Source: WLMZ01 sp963732585
GTDB taxonomy: Bacteria; Actinomycetota; Acidimicrobiia; Acidimicrobiales; Ilumatobacteraceae
Assembly: GCA_963732585.1 (NCBI GenBank)
Contig: CAVSZY010000002.1
Location: forward strand, 124,001-188,000
Direction of reading: 5' to 3'
Length of the DNA stretch: 64,000 bases
The notes below the pieces were generated by a model. It worked only from the letters and a program-made list of their open reading frames with translations, did not search any database and had not been told where the DNA came from. Both the position numbers and the translations under genes were made by a program. Below, piece by piece: positions 47,176-56,565 of the stretch; position 1 is the first letter of the stretch; every line of letters starts with the position of its first letter.

Positions 47176-48982
47176 GACCCTGCTGATCAAAGCGGTATTT
47201 TGCGGCGGCTGGTCGGCGGGGTCCAGTGGCCGGTAAGGGTTCTCGTGGGCGGTGTGAAGGGCCGGGTCGATCGTTCGGATTTCGGGCTGGGCGAGTCGAT
47301 GAGTGCGGCTGTGCCCGTCTCCTGCTTTGAGGTCGTTGTGGGTGGCGTCAGAACCGTTCCGGCTCACCGTTCAGGCTGCTGTTGCGATGGTCCAACCGTT
47401 GTCGTTGACGAGCCCGAGTTTGAGGAGTCGTTTCAGGTTCACGGCTGCGCATCGCAGTGACCAGGCGATCTGGTTCTTCTCGATCCCCCGGTATCTGAGT
47501 CGGCGATGATTGTCCTTGACGAGCCAGGCGATGGTCCGTTCGATCATTGGTCGGTGCTGGCGATACACCTCGTCGAACTCGACAGTGGCTGCTTGGGCTC
47601 GGGCGGCAGCGAGGTGCTGGTGATGTTCGTGGAGCACGATCGTGCGCCCGGCTTTCGCTTTCGTGCATTTCGACCGGACCGGGCACGTGTCGCAATGCTT
47701 CTTGAACCGGGCCGTCCGCGAGTTCTTGATCGTCACGGTGACACCTTCAGGACAGGTGACCGTCCCGGCTTCGAGGTTGATCGTGAAATCATCGAGCGTG
47801 TACCCGCCCGGCACTGCTGGTTGTAACGGCTGAGGCTTGATGACCGGGAGCATGCCACGCTCGTCAAGATGGTCGCGGAACTCGCCAGCGGAATATGCGC
47901 TATCACCGAGCACCTCGGTGCCGGCTGGCTCCTCAGCGATCAGCCCGGGTGCGGCTTGGCTGTCACCGACGTTCCCCGCACCAAGATCACACGCCGTCAC
48001 CAACCCGGTTTCGGGTTCGGCCGCGACATGAGCCTTGTAACCGTCACGATAGGACCGACGGGTTTTATGAGCGTGACGCGACTCGGGATCGACGGTCGAG
48101 ATCACCCGATCCTCAGCAGTGCGCCGAGCGATCCGCCACTGGCCGGGCCGGTCACCGGGTTCGACGTCTTGACCAGCGACCAACGCCAACAAAGCAACCG
48201 CGTCGGTCTGAGTATCGGTGAGCACAAACCCGTCATCGACCAGGTCCTCGATCGACCACACGAGAGTGTTCGCGTCCTCAACAAGTTCGGACACCAACCG
48301 GTCCCGGTCGGCGGGGTCGTCCCAATCACACGGCGGGCGGCCACCAGCAAGATTGTGCTGACGCACGTACACACCAGCGATCTCGGGGATCAGTTTGCGG
48401 ACCCGACCGATCTGGGCGACCAGCATCGTGATCGTGTCTTGGCGGGCGACCGCATCATCGAGCACCGTCGAGTCCAACACTCGACGCTTCTTCCCGACGA
48501 TGACACCGCACTCATCGATCACTTGGCGAACGATGTCGAAGATCCGTTTCGGACGGTCGGAGTTCTCGATCTTGCGGCGCCACAACACCAGCACCGTCGA
48601 ATGGAACGCCTCATCAGTCAACGCCAACCCGCACGCCGCTTTCCAAGCGATGTTCGTCGAGAGTCGTTCCATCGCCTCACGATCCGACACGCCCTCCAAC
48701 GCCTGCAACACCATCACCGTCGCCACAACGTCAGCCGGCACCGACGGACGGCCACGCCCAGACCTGAACAGATCGGCGAACATCTCATCCGGAAACAAGC
48801 GCTGACGATGCTCAGCCAAAAACGCGTGGACCGAACCCGGCCGCACGAGATGGCCACACAACGCTGCGGCATCCAAAAACTCACGATCAGCGACAGACGA
48901 ACCTTGCACCCCACAATTTTTTCACACGCCAACCCCAAACACGAGCACCCCGACCAGATTCCTCGGATTACTCAGCACGCTC
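47176..48982 (-). mobile_element. IS1182-family insertion sequence (1807 bp)
   Basis: The ends are 11-bp inverted repeats (GACCCTGCTGA and GAGCGTGCTGA, 9 of 11 matching). CTAG flanks both sides (47172-47175 and 48983-48986). It interrupts an otherwise in-frame gene. One transposase gene occupies most of it. Confidence 0.88.
47371..48909 (-). CDS. IS1182-family transposase
   Basis: 512 residues from a GTG. It has the DUF772-like N-terminus (FRSGRGRPSVPADVVATVMV, LQALEGVSDREAMERLS) and a DDE domain with DSTVLDDAV (first Asp), TEVLGDSAYSAGEFRDHL (second Asp) and the C-terminal MIERTIAWLVKDNHRRLRYRG (Glu). A Cys cluster (CDTCPVRSKC) precedes the last part, typical of the family. No frameshift is seen, so it may be active. 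Confidence 0.95.
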   Translation of the reverse strand: MQGSSVADREFLDAAALCGHLVRPGSVHAFLAEHRQRLFPDEMFADLFRSGRGRPSVPADVVATVMVLQALEGVSDREAMERLSTNIAWKAACGLALTDEAFHSTVLVLWRRKIENSDRPKRIFDIVRQVIDECGVIVGKKRRVLDSTVLDDAVARQDTITMLVAQIGRVRKLIPEIAGVYVRQHNLAGGRPPCDWDDPADRDRLVSELVEDANTLVWSIEDLVDDGFVLTDTQTDAVALLALVAGQDVEPGDRPGQWRIARRTAEDRVISTVDPESRHAHKTRRSYRDGYKAHVAAEPETGLVTACDLGAGNVGDSQAAPGLIAEEPAGTEVLGDSAYSAGEFRDHLDERGMLPVIKPQPLQPAVPGGYTLDDFTINLEAGTVTCPEGVTVTIKNSRTARFKKHCDTCPVRSKCTKAKAGRTIVLHEHHQHLAAARAQAATVEFDEVYRQHRPMIERTIAWLVKDNHRRLRYRGIEKNQIAWSLRCAAVNLKRLLKLGLVNDNGWTIATAA

Positions 48983-49642
48983 CTAGGGGCCCCACCCGTG
49001 GCGCTTCGTTCAACCGAGGCCCTTGTTGGCGACGACGGGCGACCTGTGGTGCGCGTCGATCAAACGACCCTGGACTATCTGGGCATCGGTAGCGGCGACG
49101 TCGTCGTCGTCTCTTGGGCCCGAAGGCGCCGAAAGGCGCGAGCCCTTCTCCAGACAGCCGAGCTTCGCGAGCGAATGGCCAAACAGCTCAGCGACTCGAC
49201 CGGTTCCATGTCCAGAACCCCAGGGGATCAACATATGAAAGAGGGACGGGACGGCGTACCCAGCTTTCTGCAAGCGTGGACCTCAGTCGATCTCAGACGT
49301 GACCTTGGAATTCCGCCAGACGGCGTGCTTCGGCTGAGACGCAGCTTGAGACATACCGTCACTCGAAACCTCGACACGCTTCCGCTACCTGTGGCGTCGC
49401 TTGTATTGGCAGGTCTGGCCCTTCCGGATGTGCCGAAGTATGTCTGGCCTATCTGCGCCGCAATCGTGATTGCGCTTGCCTTCGCGCCAGTTCGGCGAGC
49501 AACCCGATGGACACCTGATCCCTGAACCGCGGCCCGTTAACCCCCGTTAACCCGAACCTAGGTGGCGGGACATCGCCCTGCGCATCGGTTCGCATCGGCG
49601 CAGGCAACGGACAGACGCATTCGGATCGCTCAACGGCGAGCG

Positions 49643-50028
49643 TTATCCAGTGGCGACGACGCGCCTCGGAGTCAACTCGACGGCGACACGATTCTCCTTC
49701 GGTGCCGGGAATGTGTCGAAGTCTGCGCCATAGGCTGTGATCACACGCCGCATCAGCGCCAGATCGGGGTCGGGTCGAACCTCCGCGTCGCAACGAATCT
49801 CCAGCGTGCGGTACGGGTTCGTCGGATCGAGCACGAAGATCGTCGCCTGCGGGTGAGCGACGATGTTCTTACACTTCTGGCGGTCCGAGGTCAACGAGGT
49901 GCGCACGATGCCGTCCTCGTCGAGCAGAAACCAGATGGCCGTGGATTGTGGACGCCCGCTCGGCCCAATGGTCGACAAGACGCAGACCTGGCCAGCGGTG
50001 AGGTCCCGATGGGATTCGGGGCTCGACC
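49643..50028 (-). pseudogene. PPOX-class F420-type oxidoreductase lacking its start
   Basis: Residues from ESHRDLTAGQVCVLSTIGPS through GRPQSTAIWFLLDEDGIVRT, ATIFVLDPTNPYRTLEIRC and NRVAVELTPRRVVATG form almost a complete split-barrel F420-binding protein. The usual first ~5-10 residues with the start are missing: at about 50028 the sequence switches to a plus-strand AAA-ATPase fragment. The frame happens to stay open further upstream, but that part is the ATPase read on the wrong strand. Confidence 0.8.
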
Positions 50029-50462
50029 CAGAAGAGGAGTCGCTCGGCACGCTCGTATGGATGGGTCTGATTGGCCCTGTGCTGGACGCGCTCGATGGTG
50101 GTGCTGTGTTGCTGGTTGATGAGCTGGATGCCAGTCTGCATCCGCGGCTCGGTGAGCAACTGATCCGCCTGTTCCAGGACCGGGCGACGAACCCGAACGG
50201 CGCACAACTGCTCTTCAACGCCCATAACCCTGTATTCCTAGGTGACTCCGCCGATCGGCCTATCGGGCGTGACCAGATCTGGATAGCTGAGAAGGCGAAC
50301 GATGGAGCATCGCGCATCTACAGCCTTGCGGACTTCAGCCCACGGCAGGACGAAGCGCTCGGCCGGCGATATCTACAGGGCCGCTACGGCGGGTTGCCGG
50401 TGATCGATCCATCGCGTTTCGAGCGCGCGGCTGAACCCGTTCGCGAGCTCGCGCCGGTGTGA
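50029..50462 (+). pseudogene. C-terminal fragment of an AAA_21-type ATPase
   Basis: The frame GLDPEEESLGTLVWMGLIGP, GAVLLVDELDASLHPRL (Walker B and D-loop) and GAQLLFNAHNPVFLG (switch His) is the last third of an OLD/RloC-like AAA_21 ATPase, a frequent part of phage defence. The Walker A half is absent; the sequence upstream of 50029 is the PPOX gene on the other strand. It ends at the TGA at 50460-50462. Confidence 0.78.
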
Positions 50463-50490
50463 GCAATCGTAACGCTCCACCGTGACCGCC

Positions 50491-50808
50491 TCAGGGCAGT
50501 CGGCGCGCCCCGAAGTCGGGGTGGCGGTGTTGGTGGTACACGGCCATGACGAGGAGTTGTCCGGTTGTCTCCCGGTAGCGCACGGCGTATGGGAAGCCAG
50601 TTGTCGCGATCTTCCGCTCGACGACCTGGCCGCTGTCGTCATAGATCGCAGGTGTTCCCGAGTTTGGCCAGCGGCAGGCTGATTCGATTGCAGCGCCAAC
50701 GGCCTCGACGAACCGGTCGCCCAACCCCGGTTGTTGCTGCTCGTACCAATCCCAAGCGTCGACAACATCTCGTTCGGTGAGCGAGTGTAGCTCGAAGGGC
50801 AGGCTCAC
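50491..50808 (-). CDS. ParE/RelE-type toxin
   Basis: 105 residues from a GTG. FELHSLTERDVVDAWDWYEQQQPGLGDRF, then YAVRYRETTGQLLVMAVYHQHRHPDF, is the ParE/RelE fold with the basic end H-R-H-P. ParE members poison gyrase, RelE members cut mRNA; the subgroup cannot be told. The gene lies 10 bp after the addiction-module antitoxin, in the usual antitoxin-first order. Confidence 0.88.
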   Translation of the reverse strand: MSLPFELHSLTERDVVDAWDWYEQQQPGLGDRFVEAVGAAIESACRWPNSGTPAIYDDSGQVVERKIATTGFPYAVRYRETTGQLLVMAVYHQHRHPDFGARRLP

Positions 50809-50818
50809 ACTGACTGGG

Positions 50819-51052
50819 CTATGCGCGACGTTCGGCGATCCGCGAGACGACGTGTTCCCAGGTCACGAGCCTTGCCTCACCCGATTCCAATAGCGTTGCG
50901 CGACGTGCAGTTTCTGCCGACCACAGCCGATCAACCTCGGGTGCCTCAACGCCATCCGAATCGAGGCTCGCAAGTAGGCCCGAGGCGACTAACGCTCGGT
51001 CCTCGACCGGAAGTGTGAGTGCTTGCTCCAGGAGTGTCTCGGCTGCAACGGT
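50819..51052 (-). CDS. Addiction-module antitoxin (ParE partner)
   Basis: 77 residues from the GTG at 51052; an ATG five codons earlier (51067) is an alternative. TLLEQALTLPVEDRALVASG then LLASLDSD matches the small helical addiction-module component that pairs with ParE-like toxins, and a basic end SRIAERRA follows. It should bind the toxin and repress the operon. Confidence 0.83.
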   Translation of the reverse strand, partial: TVAAETLLEQALTLPVEDRALVASGLLASLDSDGVEAPEVDRLWSAETARRATLLESGEARLVTWEHVVSRIAERRA

Positions 51053-51201
51053 CACGAGAAAGAGCATACCTCATGTAGTGGGCCAGCCGACTTGTCAAAA
51101 GCGAGCGGCGTGACCTCGCCTGACACTCGGTTCGAGTGCGCCATATGGCCTGTCGTGTAGGTTGTTTCGGGCGCCCCGGGTTGCCGAGCGCGGTTCGGAT
51201 A

Positions 51202-51314
51202 TACGGCGCGACTCGACTGGCCGGTTCGATTATCTGCTGGCCAACCCGCCGTTTGGTGTGGAGTGGAAGAAGGTTGCCGATTCGGTCCAGAAAGAGCACG
51301 ACGTCAGCGGTTTC
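51202..51314 (+). pseudogene. HsdM (type I DNA methyltransferase) fragment
   Basis: Encodes STGRFDYLLANPPFGVEWKK and ADSVQKEHDVSGFAG, including the adenine-methylase motif IV N-P-P-F. Only ~35 residues remain. At about 51315 the sequence passes, with a frame change, into an HsdR C-terminal part. The fusion implies a deletion that removed the rest of hsdM, hsdS and most of hsdR. Confidence 0.75.
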
Positions 51315-52399
51315 GCCGGCTCACCCGGATCTACAGCTTTCTGTCGCAGGTGGTGGCGTTTACCGACGTGAAGTTGGAACGCGACTACCTGTTCTGTCGA
51401 CGCCTGGCCCAGCTGATCCGCGGCGAATCGGTGGGTGGCGTCGACCTTGGCGACTACGTGGAGCTGACCCATTTGCGGATGGAGAAGCGGTGGGAAGGAA
51501 GCGCCTCACTGGATGAGGCTGACGGTGAAGTCGTCACCATCTATGGCGGTGCTGGCGGCGCCGCGCGGGTGGAGGAGGCGCCGCTGTCGGAGATCATCAA
51601 GCGCATCAACGACCGTTTCGCTACCAACATCTCCGACACCGACAGGCTGTTTATCGACCAGATTCGTGACGACCTTGTGGCCGACGAGAAGATCCAGATT
51701 CAGGCGTTGGCCAATAACGAGCAGGCCTTCAGCGTCGGCTTCGACAAGACCTGGACTGGGGCTCTGACGGGTCGGCTGTCCTCTAACGAGGCGTTCGCGT
51801 TCCAACTGTTGGACAACGGCGATTTGCGCGCCGATCTGATCGACGCGTATCGGCCGGAGATCTATAAGCGAGCTCGGGTCGCACGGCAGCGGACCTGCCC
51901 GATAGGCGACCTGATCAAGCCCGACGGCGAAACCGTTTCACTTGAGTACAAATCCACGATGCGCTGGGATGTTCGCAAGGGCGAGAAGGCTGGGTACATC
52001 GAGGACTCAATCGTGAAGACCATCGCAGGGTTCGCCAATAGCCCCTACGGCGGGACGCTATTGGTCGGAGTCGCCGACGACGGCCAGATCTACGGGTTAG
52101 AGGATGACTACGCGACGTTCTCCAAACGAGGCGAACGTGGTGACCGCGACTTGTGGGGCCAGCACCTGAAGAACTTGCTGGACCGTCTCGGTCAAGCCGC
52201 TGCGGCGTTGGTGGATTGGGAGTTCTTCACCATCAACGGTGCCGACATCTGCCGCATCGACATCGACCCTTCCGACACCCCCGTGTACGAAACCAAAGGC
52301 CCGTCGCAGATCTTCTGGTGGCGCACCCCTGTCTCCACTGACCGCATCGACGACCCAGACCTCTCCCGCATCATCGTCCGCCGCTGGCCAGCACGTTGA
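51315..52399 (+). pseudogene. HsdR C-terminal part fused to a Schlafen-like AlbA_2 domain
   Basis: The open frame gives TRIYSFLSQVVAFTDVKLER and LSEIIKRINDRFATNISDTD, the C-terminal helical region of a type I restriction subunit R. An AlbA_2/Schlafen-like domain follows: SLEYKSTMRWDVRKGEKAGY, KTIAGFANSPYGGTLLVGVA and ADICRIDIDPSDTPVY. The AlbA_2 end may be native to this HsdR subgroup. The helicase and nuclease N-terminus is gone. It runs to the TGA at 52397-52399. It probably makes no functional restriction enzyme. Confidence 0.75.
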
Positions 52400-52429
52400 G
52401 GAAGTGATTCGGTGGGTGGTGTCGACGCC

Positions 52430-52520
52430 TACCGTGGCGGAAATGGCATGGGCGATCAGCCATTGTTCGGTGAGATACTCAAGGTGGGCTGCATTAAACC
52501 GGGTAGCCGCTACACACGTC
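52430..52520 (-). pseudogene. Short fragment of an AAA ATPase gene like that at 54074
   Basis: Minus-strand reading gives AAHLEYLTEQWLIAHAISATVG, close to APHLEYLAEQWLIAHASAATVG in the ATPase at 54074-55523. The DNA around GGCATGGGCGATCAGCCATT is identical in both (about 52448 and 54407). Similarity stops outside roughly 90 bp, so this is the remnant of a second copy or a related gene. Confidence 0.75.
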
Positions 52521-52554
52521 GTCCAGTAGCCGCTGTGCACATTTTCGGGCTTCC

Positions 52555-53838
52555 TTACTGACTGGTCGCCGCTCTGTCGCTGTTCGGCTGCCATAACCGG
52601 TCGATGGGGCACACGTAGATGCGATCGTCAAGTCGTCCGGCGTGGTGGCCGGTGTTCAGCACGAAACCTGCACGGAATTGGTCGCCAAGAAGCTCGCGTA
52701 GCAGCCGGAGGCCGACAAGGTCCTTCGCTACGGCCTTGCCTCGGGCTTTGATCTCGAACGCGATCACTCCGCCGTCGTAGGTTTCGAGGAGGAAGTCAAC
52801 CTCTCGGCCGTCATGCGTGTGCCAGTGCGCTGTTTCGCGGACATCGTCGTGCCAAGAGGCCTGTTTGAGGAGTTCTCCCACCACGAACGTCTCGAGCAAA
52901 TGGCCGAACTCGGTCAGCGAGGCCGGGTCAAGTTGGGCGAGCTTGGCTGGCGTCAGGCGCAGCATGTGGGCAGCGAGCCCAGAGTCCACCAGGTGCAGTT
53001 TTGGGGTCTTGCCAACGCGAGCACGCAACGTGCGGCCCCATGCAGGCAGCCGGCGGACCAGGAATACATCGGACAGCAGGTGCGTGTAGTTGTCGGCAGT
53101 GCGTGCCTCCAGGTCGATGTCCGCGGCGGCAGCGCTGACATTGAGCAGTTGACCGGTCTGGCCCGCTAGGCGCTCGAAAAGCCGACCAAGCGCATCTAGC
53201 CGTCGCACAACACCCAACTCGGGAACGTCACCTGACAGAGTTTGCGCCAGGTATGCGTCGAACCATCGGCGTCGTGCACGTTCGCTTAGCCCGATCGCCA
53301 CCGGCAGGCCGCCGCGGCAAACCCGTTCGCTGTACTCAGCACGGGTTGTCGTCGATGCCGTTTGGCGGACCAGCCGTTCAGGATCGTTGATGGCCACTTC
53401 GAGGAAGTCCTCATAGACGCCGCTGATCTCCCCCTGGGAAAACGGGAGGACGTCCAAGAACTGGATACGTCCGGTGAGCGCTTGTGTCGCCCGGGGCAAG
53501 CTGTCGAACCGAGTGGAACCGGTAAGCACGAAACGGCCAGCGCTGTGGAGACGGTTCAGTTCACCTTTGATTGCCTGCAGCACCTCAGGGACGCGCTGGT
53601 ATTCGTCAATACAAACCGGGCTAGGACCGAGCACGAAGTCATCCGGCGAGGCGGCGACCAGTTCTGCCTGCGCCGAATTGTCAAGATCGATGATGTCGAC
53701 TTGCCGTTCGGCGGCGATCAATGCGAGCACCGTGGACTTGCCGACGGACCGAGCACCCTGTAGCGCCAGCACGGCTGACTCGGTCATCCGTTGGCGTGCG
53801 ACCTCGAGGACCCGTCTGCTGATCAACTCTCCTGACAT
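52555..53838 (-). CDS. AAA_14/DUF4143 ATPase
   Basis: 427 residues from the ATG at 53838; the open frame further upstream runs through the repeat array and is not protein-like. Walker A is LQGARSVGKSTVLA, Walker B VCIDEYQRVPEVL, and RFVLTGSTRFDSLPRA follows. DUF4143 ends with the nuclease-like core GREVDFLLETYDGGVIAFEIK. It has exactly the length of the protein at 34187 but differs in sequence. Three 22-bp repeats end 23 bp before the start, and TATGAT lies 7 bases before the ATG. Confidence 0.88.
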   Translation of the reverse strand: MSGELISRRVLEVARQRMTESAVLALQGARSVGKSTVLALIAAERQVDIIDLDNSAQAELVAASPDDFVLGPSPVCIDEYQRVPEVLQAIKGELNRLHSAGRFVLTGSTRFDSLPRATQALTGRIQFLDVLPFSQGEISGVYEDFLEVAINDPERLVRQTASTTTRAEYSERVCRGGLPVAIGLSERARRRWFDAYLAQTLSGDVPELGVVRRLDALGRLFERLAGQTGQLLNVSAAAADIDLEARTADNYTHLLSDVFLVRRLPAWGRTLRARVGKTPKLHLVDSGLAAHMLRLTPAKLAQLDPASLTEFGHLLETFVVGELLKQASWHDDVRETAHWHTHDGREVDFLLETYDGGVIAFEIKARGKAVAKDLVGLRLLRELLGDQFRAGFVLNTGHHAGRLDDRIYVCPIDRLWQPNSDRAATSQ

Positions 53839-53861
53839 TGTCCGAATCATAGTCAGTCTGA

Positions 53862-53927
53862 TGCGAATTTTCGGGCACTCCATTGCGAATTTACGGCTTT
53901 GTTTCTGCGAAATTTCGGACGACAACT
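53862..53927 (-). repeat. Three tandem 22-bp repeats before the DUF4143 ATPase gene at 53838
   Basis: Copies at 53862-53883, 53884-53905 and 53906-53927 each start TGCGAA and share TGCGAATTTTCGG or close variants on the plus strand; the core CGAAATTTCG is palindromic. In gene direction they cover the -35 zone of a probable leaderless promoter (-10 TATGAT at 53851-53846). Confidence 0.85.
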
Positions 53928-54073
53928 TGACCTTCCAGAGCCGACCCGTGCGCGCCGCGCAGACTGGCGGTTGTCCCAGCTGCACTCCTCGGGCCGTGAT
54001 TTCGTCCGTTGTCAGGCCGATGCTGGTCAGGTCGGCTGTCGGGAGCGCTAGATGCTCGACGAGCGATCAGGCC

Positions 54074-55523
54074 TCAAGATCCGTGGTAGAGACGCTGCAG
54101 GTCAACGAGTTCGACATCGGCCCGGCCGCTCGCAATGCGCTGCAGATCGCTGGTGAAACCCGCCGCGCTGACCAGCAGCCGCTTGACGGGACGATGATCG
54201 GCCGACACTGCAATCGCAGCGGCGTCGAGACGATCGAGCACTGCAAGGCCCACGCGACTGGCGGTCGCCTTGACCTCACCCACAACGATGGGCACCCGGC
54301 CCCCGGTCGAGGTCGCTTCGACCGCCACAAGGTCCAGTTGCCCGACGGCATTCACCACCGTGGAACCAACCTCGTACACGGTTCCGCCGACCGTGGCAGC
54401 ACTGGCATGGGCGATCAGCCATTGTTCGGCTAGGTACTCAAGGTGTGGGGCATAGATCCTGGCAGCCACCTCGGGCATCGCGTCGATCCAAACATCGGCG
54501 GCCCGACGTTGGCTCAGCCGCCTCTCGTTTCGCTCCACAACTATCCGCTGGAATCGAACCATGGGTTCGGTCAACTGGTAGGTCGGCCGGTTCGCTTTCA
54601 GCGGATCACTTCGCTTGATCACCCAGCCTGCATCAATTGCGACCTTCAACGCGTGTGGCAACGATCCTCGCCCCAAACCCAGGGCAGCTTCCAAGTCGCC
54701 CCATTGGCGAGCACCATCGGCAATGGCCGACAGCAAACCCCAATACAGCTGACGATCGCCAAGTTGGCCATCCTCGGCGACCACGATGCGGCCCTCACGG
54801 AACAGGCTTGACGAGGGATCCAGCAGCCGCCGGATCACCCAGGCATCGACGTCGCCATCCGCAGCCGGAGAGTCGTCTCCGGCCAGCATTCGGTAGGCGG
54901 GCGTACCGCCGATCAGCGCATGCAATCGAAACGCGGCGGCCGGATTCCCGAGAACTCCCCAAAATTCGGCGGCTGTGCGATACGGAAAACGGCTCGACGA
55001 CCAATTCCAGGCTGGCGCGACCCCGCAACGGCGCGTCACCGTCGAACAAACGACGCAGCTCGCCAAATGCCGAGCCGCACAGCAACAGTCGCGTGCCCCC
55101 TGCTTCGGCGCCCACGCCGCCAGGACCCAGCAACGTCTGCAACACGGAGGGAACCTCGGGCGCTCTAGCGATAACTCGTTGCACCTCGTCCAACACCACG
55201 ACAGGTCCTGCTCCTCGCGAGCCGAAGCGGACAAGAGCCGATAGCGCATCCGACCAGTTAGCGAATCGGATCGGGCCCGGAGAACCGATGTGTTTGGAAA
55301 AGGCCTCGCTCAAACCTTCGAGGTTCGCTGCGGATTCGGTCTCCAGCGCTTCCCAATAGAAACCACCGAAGGCGCGAACCAACTGAGTTGTCAGCAACGA
55401 CTTGCCTTGCCGACGACGACCGTACACAAGACCAAGTCGCGCCTGATCGCCCGGTTCGTTGACAAAGCGCACCAATCGGTCCCACTCCCAACTGCGCTCG
55501 AACACATCAGCAGGCTTATCCAT
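54074..55523 (-). CDS. AAA-family ATPase with a C-terminal nuclease-like domain, with one frameshift
   Basis: 482 codons after dropping one base of the AAAA run at 54986-54989. The N-terminal part has Walker A GLVYGRRRQGKSLLTTQ, Walker B PVVVLDEVQRV and LLLCGSAFGELRRLF. After the shift it reads RTAAEFWGVLG, then a winged-helix region (GRGSLPHALKVAIDAGWVIK), then a DUF234-like C-terminus with VPIVVGEVKATASRVGL (E-x-K core). This is the archaeal-type ATPase/DUF234 group, related to but distinct from AAA_14/DUF4143. No tandem repeat array is seen upstream, where an HsdR fragment abuts. Confidence 0.8.
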
Positions 55524-55565
55524 CTCGCCAAGATAGCAGATTAAGTTATGCCATACTTCATTCTG

Positions 55566-55800
55566 TTAAACGCTGCGACGGCGTTCTCCGGCAAGTTGGA
55601 AGACGACGGTTCGGAATGGACAGAAACTTCCGTCAACGGCTTCCCCGAATCCGAAACACCGAAGCGATTCGACAGCGACGACTGGCAGATTTTGGTGGTC
55701 GCCGAGAAGTACCAGACCGGCTTCGACCAACCAAAGCTGTATGCGATGTATATGGACAAGGCCCTCACCGGGCTGGCCGCCGTGCAGACGCTGTCGCGCC
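55566..55800 (+). pseudogene. HsdR helicase-region fragment
   Basis: Encodes FDSDDWQILVVAEKYQTGFD and PKLYAMYMDKALTGLAAVQT then LSR, helicase motifs V-VI of a type I restriction subunit R. It comes from the same kind of gene as the C-terminal part at 51315, about 4 kb away, and would precede it in an intact protein. Both ends are abrupt. Confidence 0.8.
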
Positions 55801-55906
55801 GACCGACGCTCACCTGTTGATGACACCCATGCCGAAGTGTGGCCGTTCGACGTGTTGCGGGCCGAGGAAATCGAAACGATGGTCGAATCGCGGGGCCGAG
55901 TGACGC

Positions 55907-56565
55907 TTATAGAACCGAGGACGACCAGGCTTCGAGGAGCTCGGCCGGGCCGAGGGTAATCGGAATGTCGCGGACGTCGAAGCCGGAACACGACACGGCG
56001 ACGAGCACCGTCGAGGCGTATGTGCTCGCGACCAACGACGCTTGCGATGCGAGCGCCGACGCGTCTGCCCCAGAGAACGGACGCTGGTGTCGCCACTTGA
56101 TCGAGCCGACAAGAGAGACCCGTCGGCCCTTACCCGCGCCGGCGATACCGACGATGTCAACCTCGGTGCCACCGTCGCGGCTCCAGAAGCTACCAATCGA
56201 GTGAGCGTTGTGATCGCCGATCGGCATCAGCCGGGCAACACTCTCGCGCACGATGGGCTCTATCGCCTTTCCCCTGTAGTCGGGCCATTGGCGCAGTACG
56301 TCGTCGACGACAAACTTGCTTCGACCTCGATCGAGTTGAGGCATGTTTCGTTCGACAAACCGAAGCCAGAAGGCCAGGTAGCTGTCGGCGATGCGGTAAC
56401 GAGTATCACGAGTCTTCGTCACCGCCGAGATCGGTTGCTCGGCAACGATTGCGTGCTTGGCGACCAGCAACTTCAGTGCCCGGTCCAGCGACGAGGCGGA
56501 CAGGCCTGTTCGTTTCGCAATCGTGGTGAACGTTGGAGCGCCCGAGCCGACGGCCGCGAACGACG
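55907..56565 (-). pseudogene. C-terminal (DUF234-like) fragment of an AAA ATPase
   Basis: Reads FTTIAKRTGLSASSLDRALK, the winged helix, then RYRIADSYLAFWLRFVERNM and GGTEVDIVGIAGAGKGRRVS, the C-terminal DUF234/nuclease-like part. The whole ATP-binding half is missing. Upstream, 56585-56660 holds a 9-bp inverted repeat TTTGGAACT/AGTTCCAAA and partial copies of it. These may be the control region of the lost ATPase, fused to the tail by deletion. Confidence 0.7.

Larger units (their letters stand above)
46461..49525 (+). pseudogene. Unknown 417-codon gene split by an IS1182 element
   Basis: Joining 46461-47175 to 48987-49525 restores one 417-residue frame across the CTAG duplication (FVLG then APPVALRSTEA). 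The N-terminal half has no recognised family. The C-terminal half has VVRVDQTTLDYLGIGSGDVVVV, resembling an AbrB/SpoVT-like barrel, then a basic stretch and two hydrophobic segments (VASLVLAGLAL, VWPICAAIVIALAF) that suggest membrane anchoring. It was co-translated with the cyclotransferase-like gene. In this state the first part would stop at 47186. Confidence 0.8.

Noticed and set aside
48998..49525. Independent small gene with two membrane segments
   Set aside because: Its frame continues exactly from the pre-insertion gene at 46461 across the IS1182 target duplication, and the apparent start is an internal GTG.
49643..50317. A 224-residue minus-strand protein covering the PPOX domain
   Set aside because: Its first ~95 residues are the antisense of the AAA_21 ATPase fragment; only the part from ~50028 down is PPOX-like.
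53862..53927. Iteron origin of a plasmid
   Set aside because: No replication initiator gene is near and the repeats sit exactly over an ATPase promoter. The iteron-like look is better explained as an operator array.
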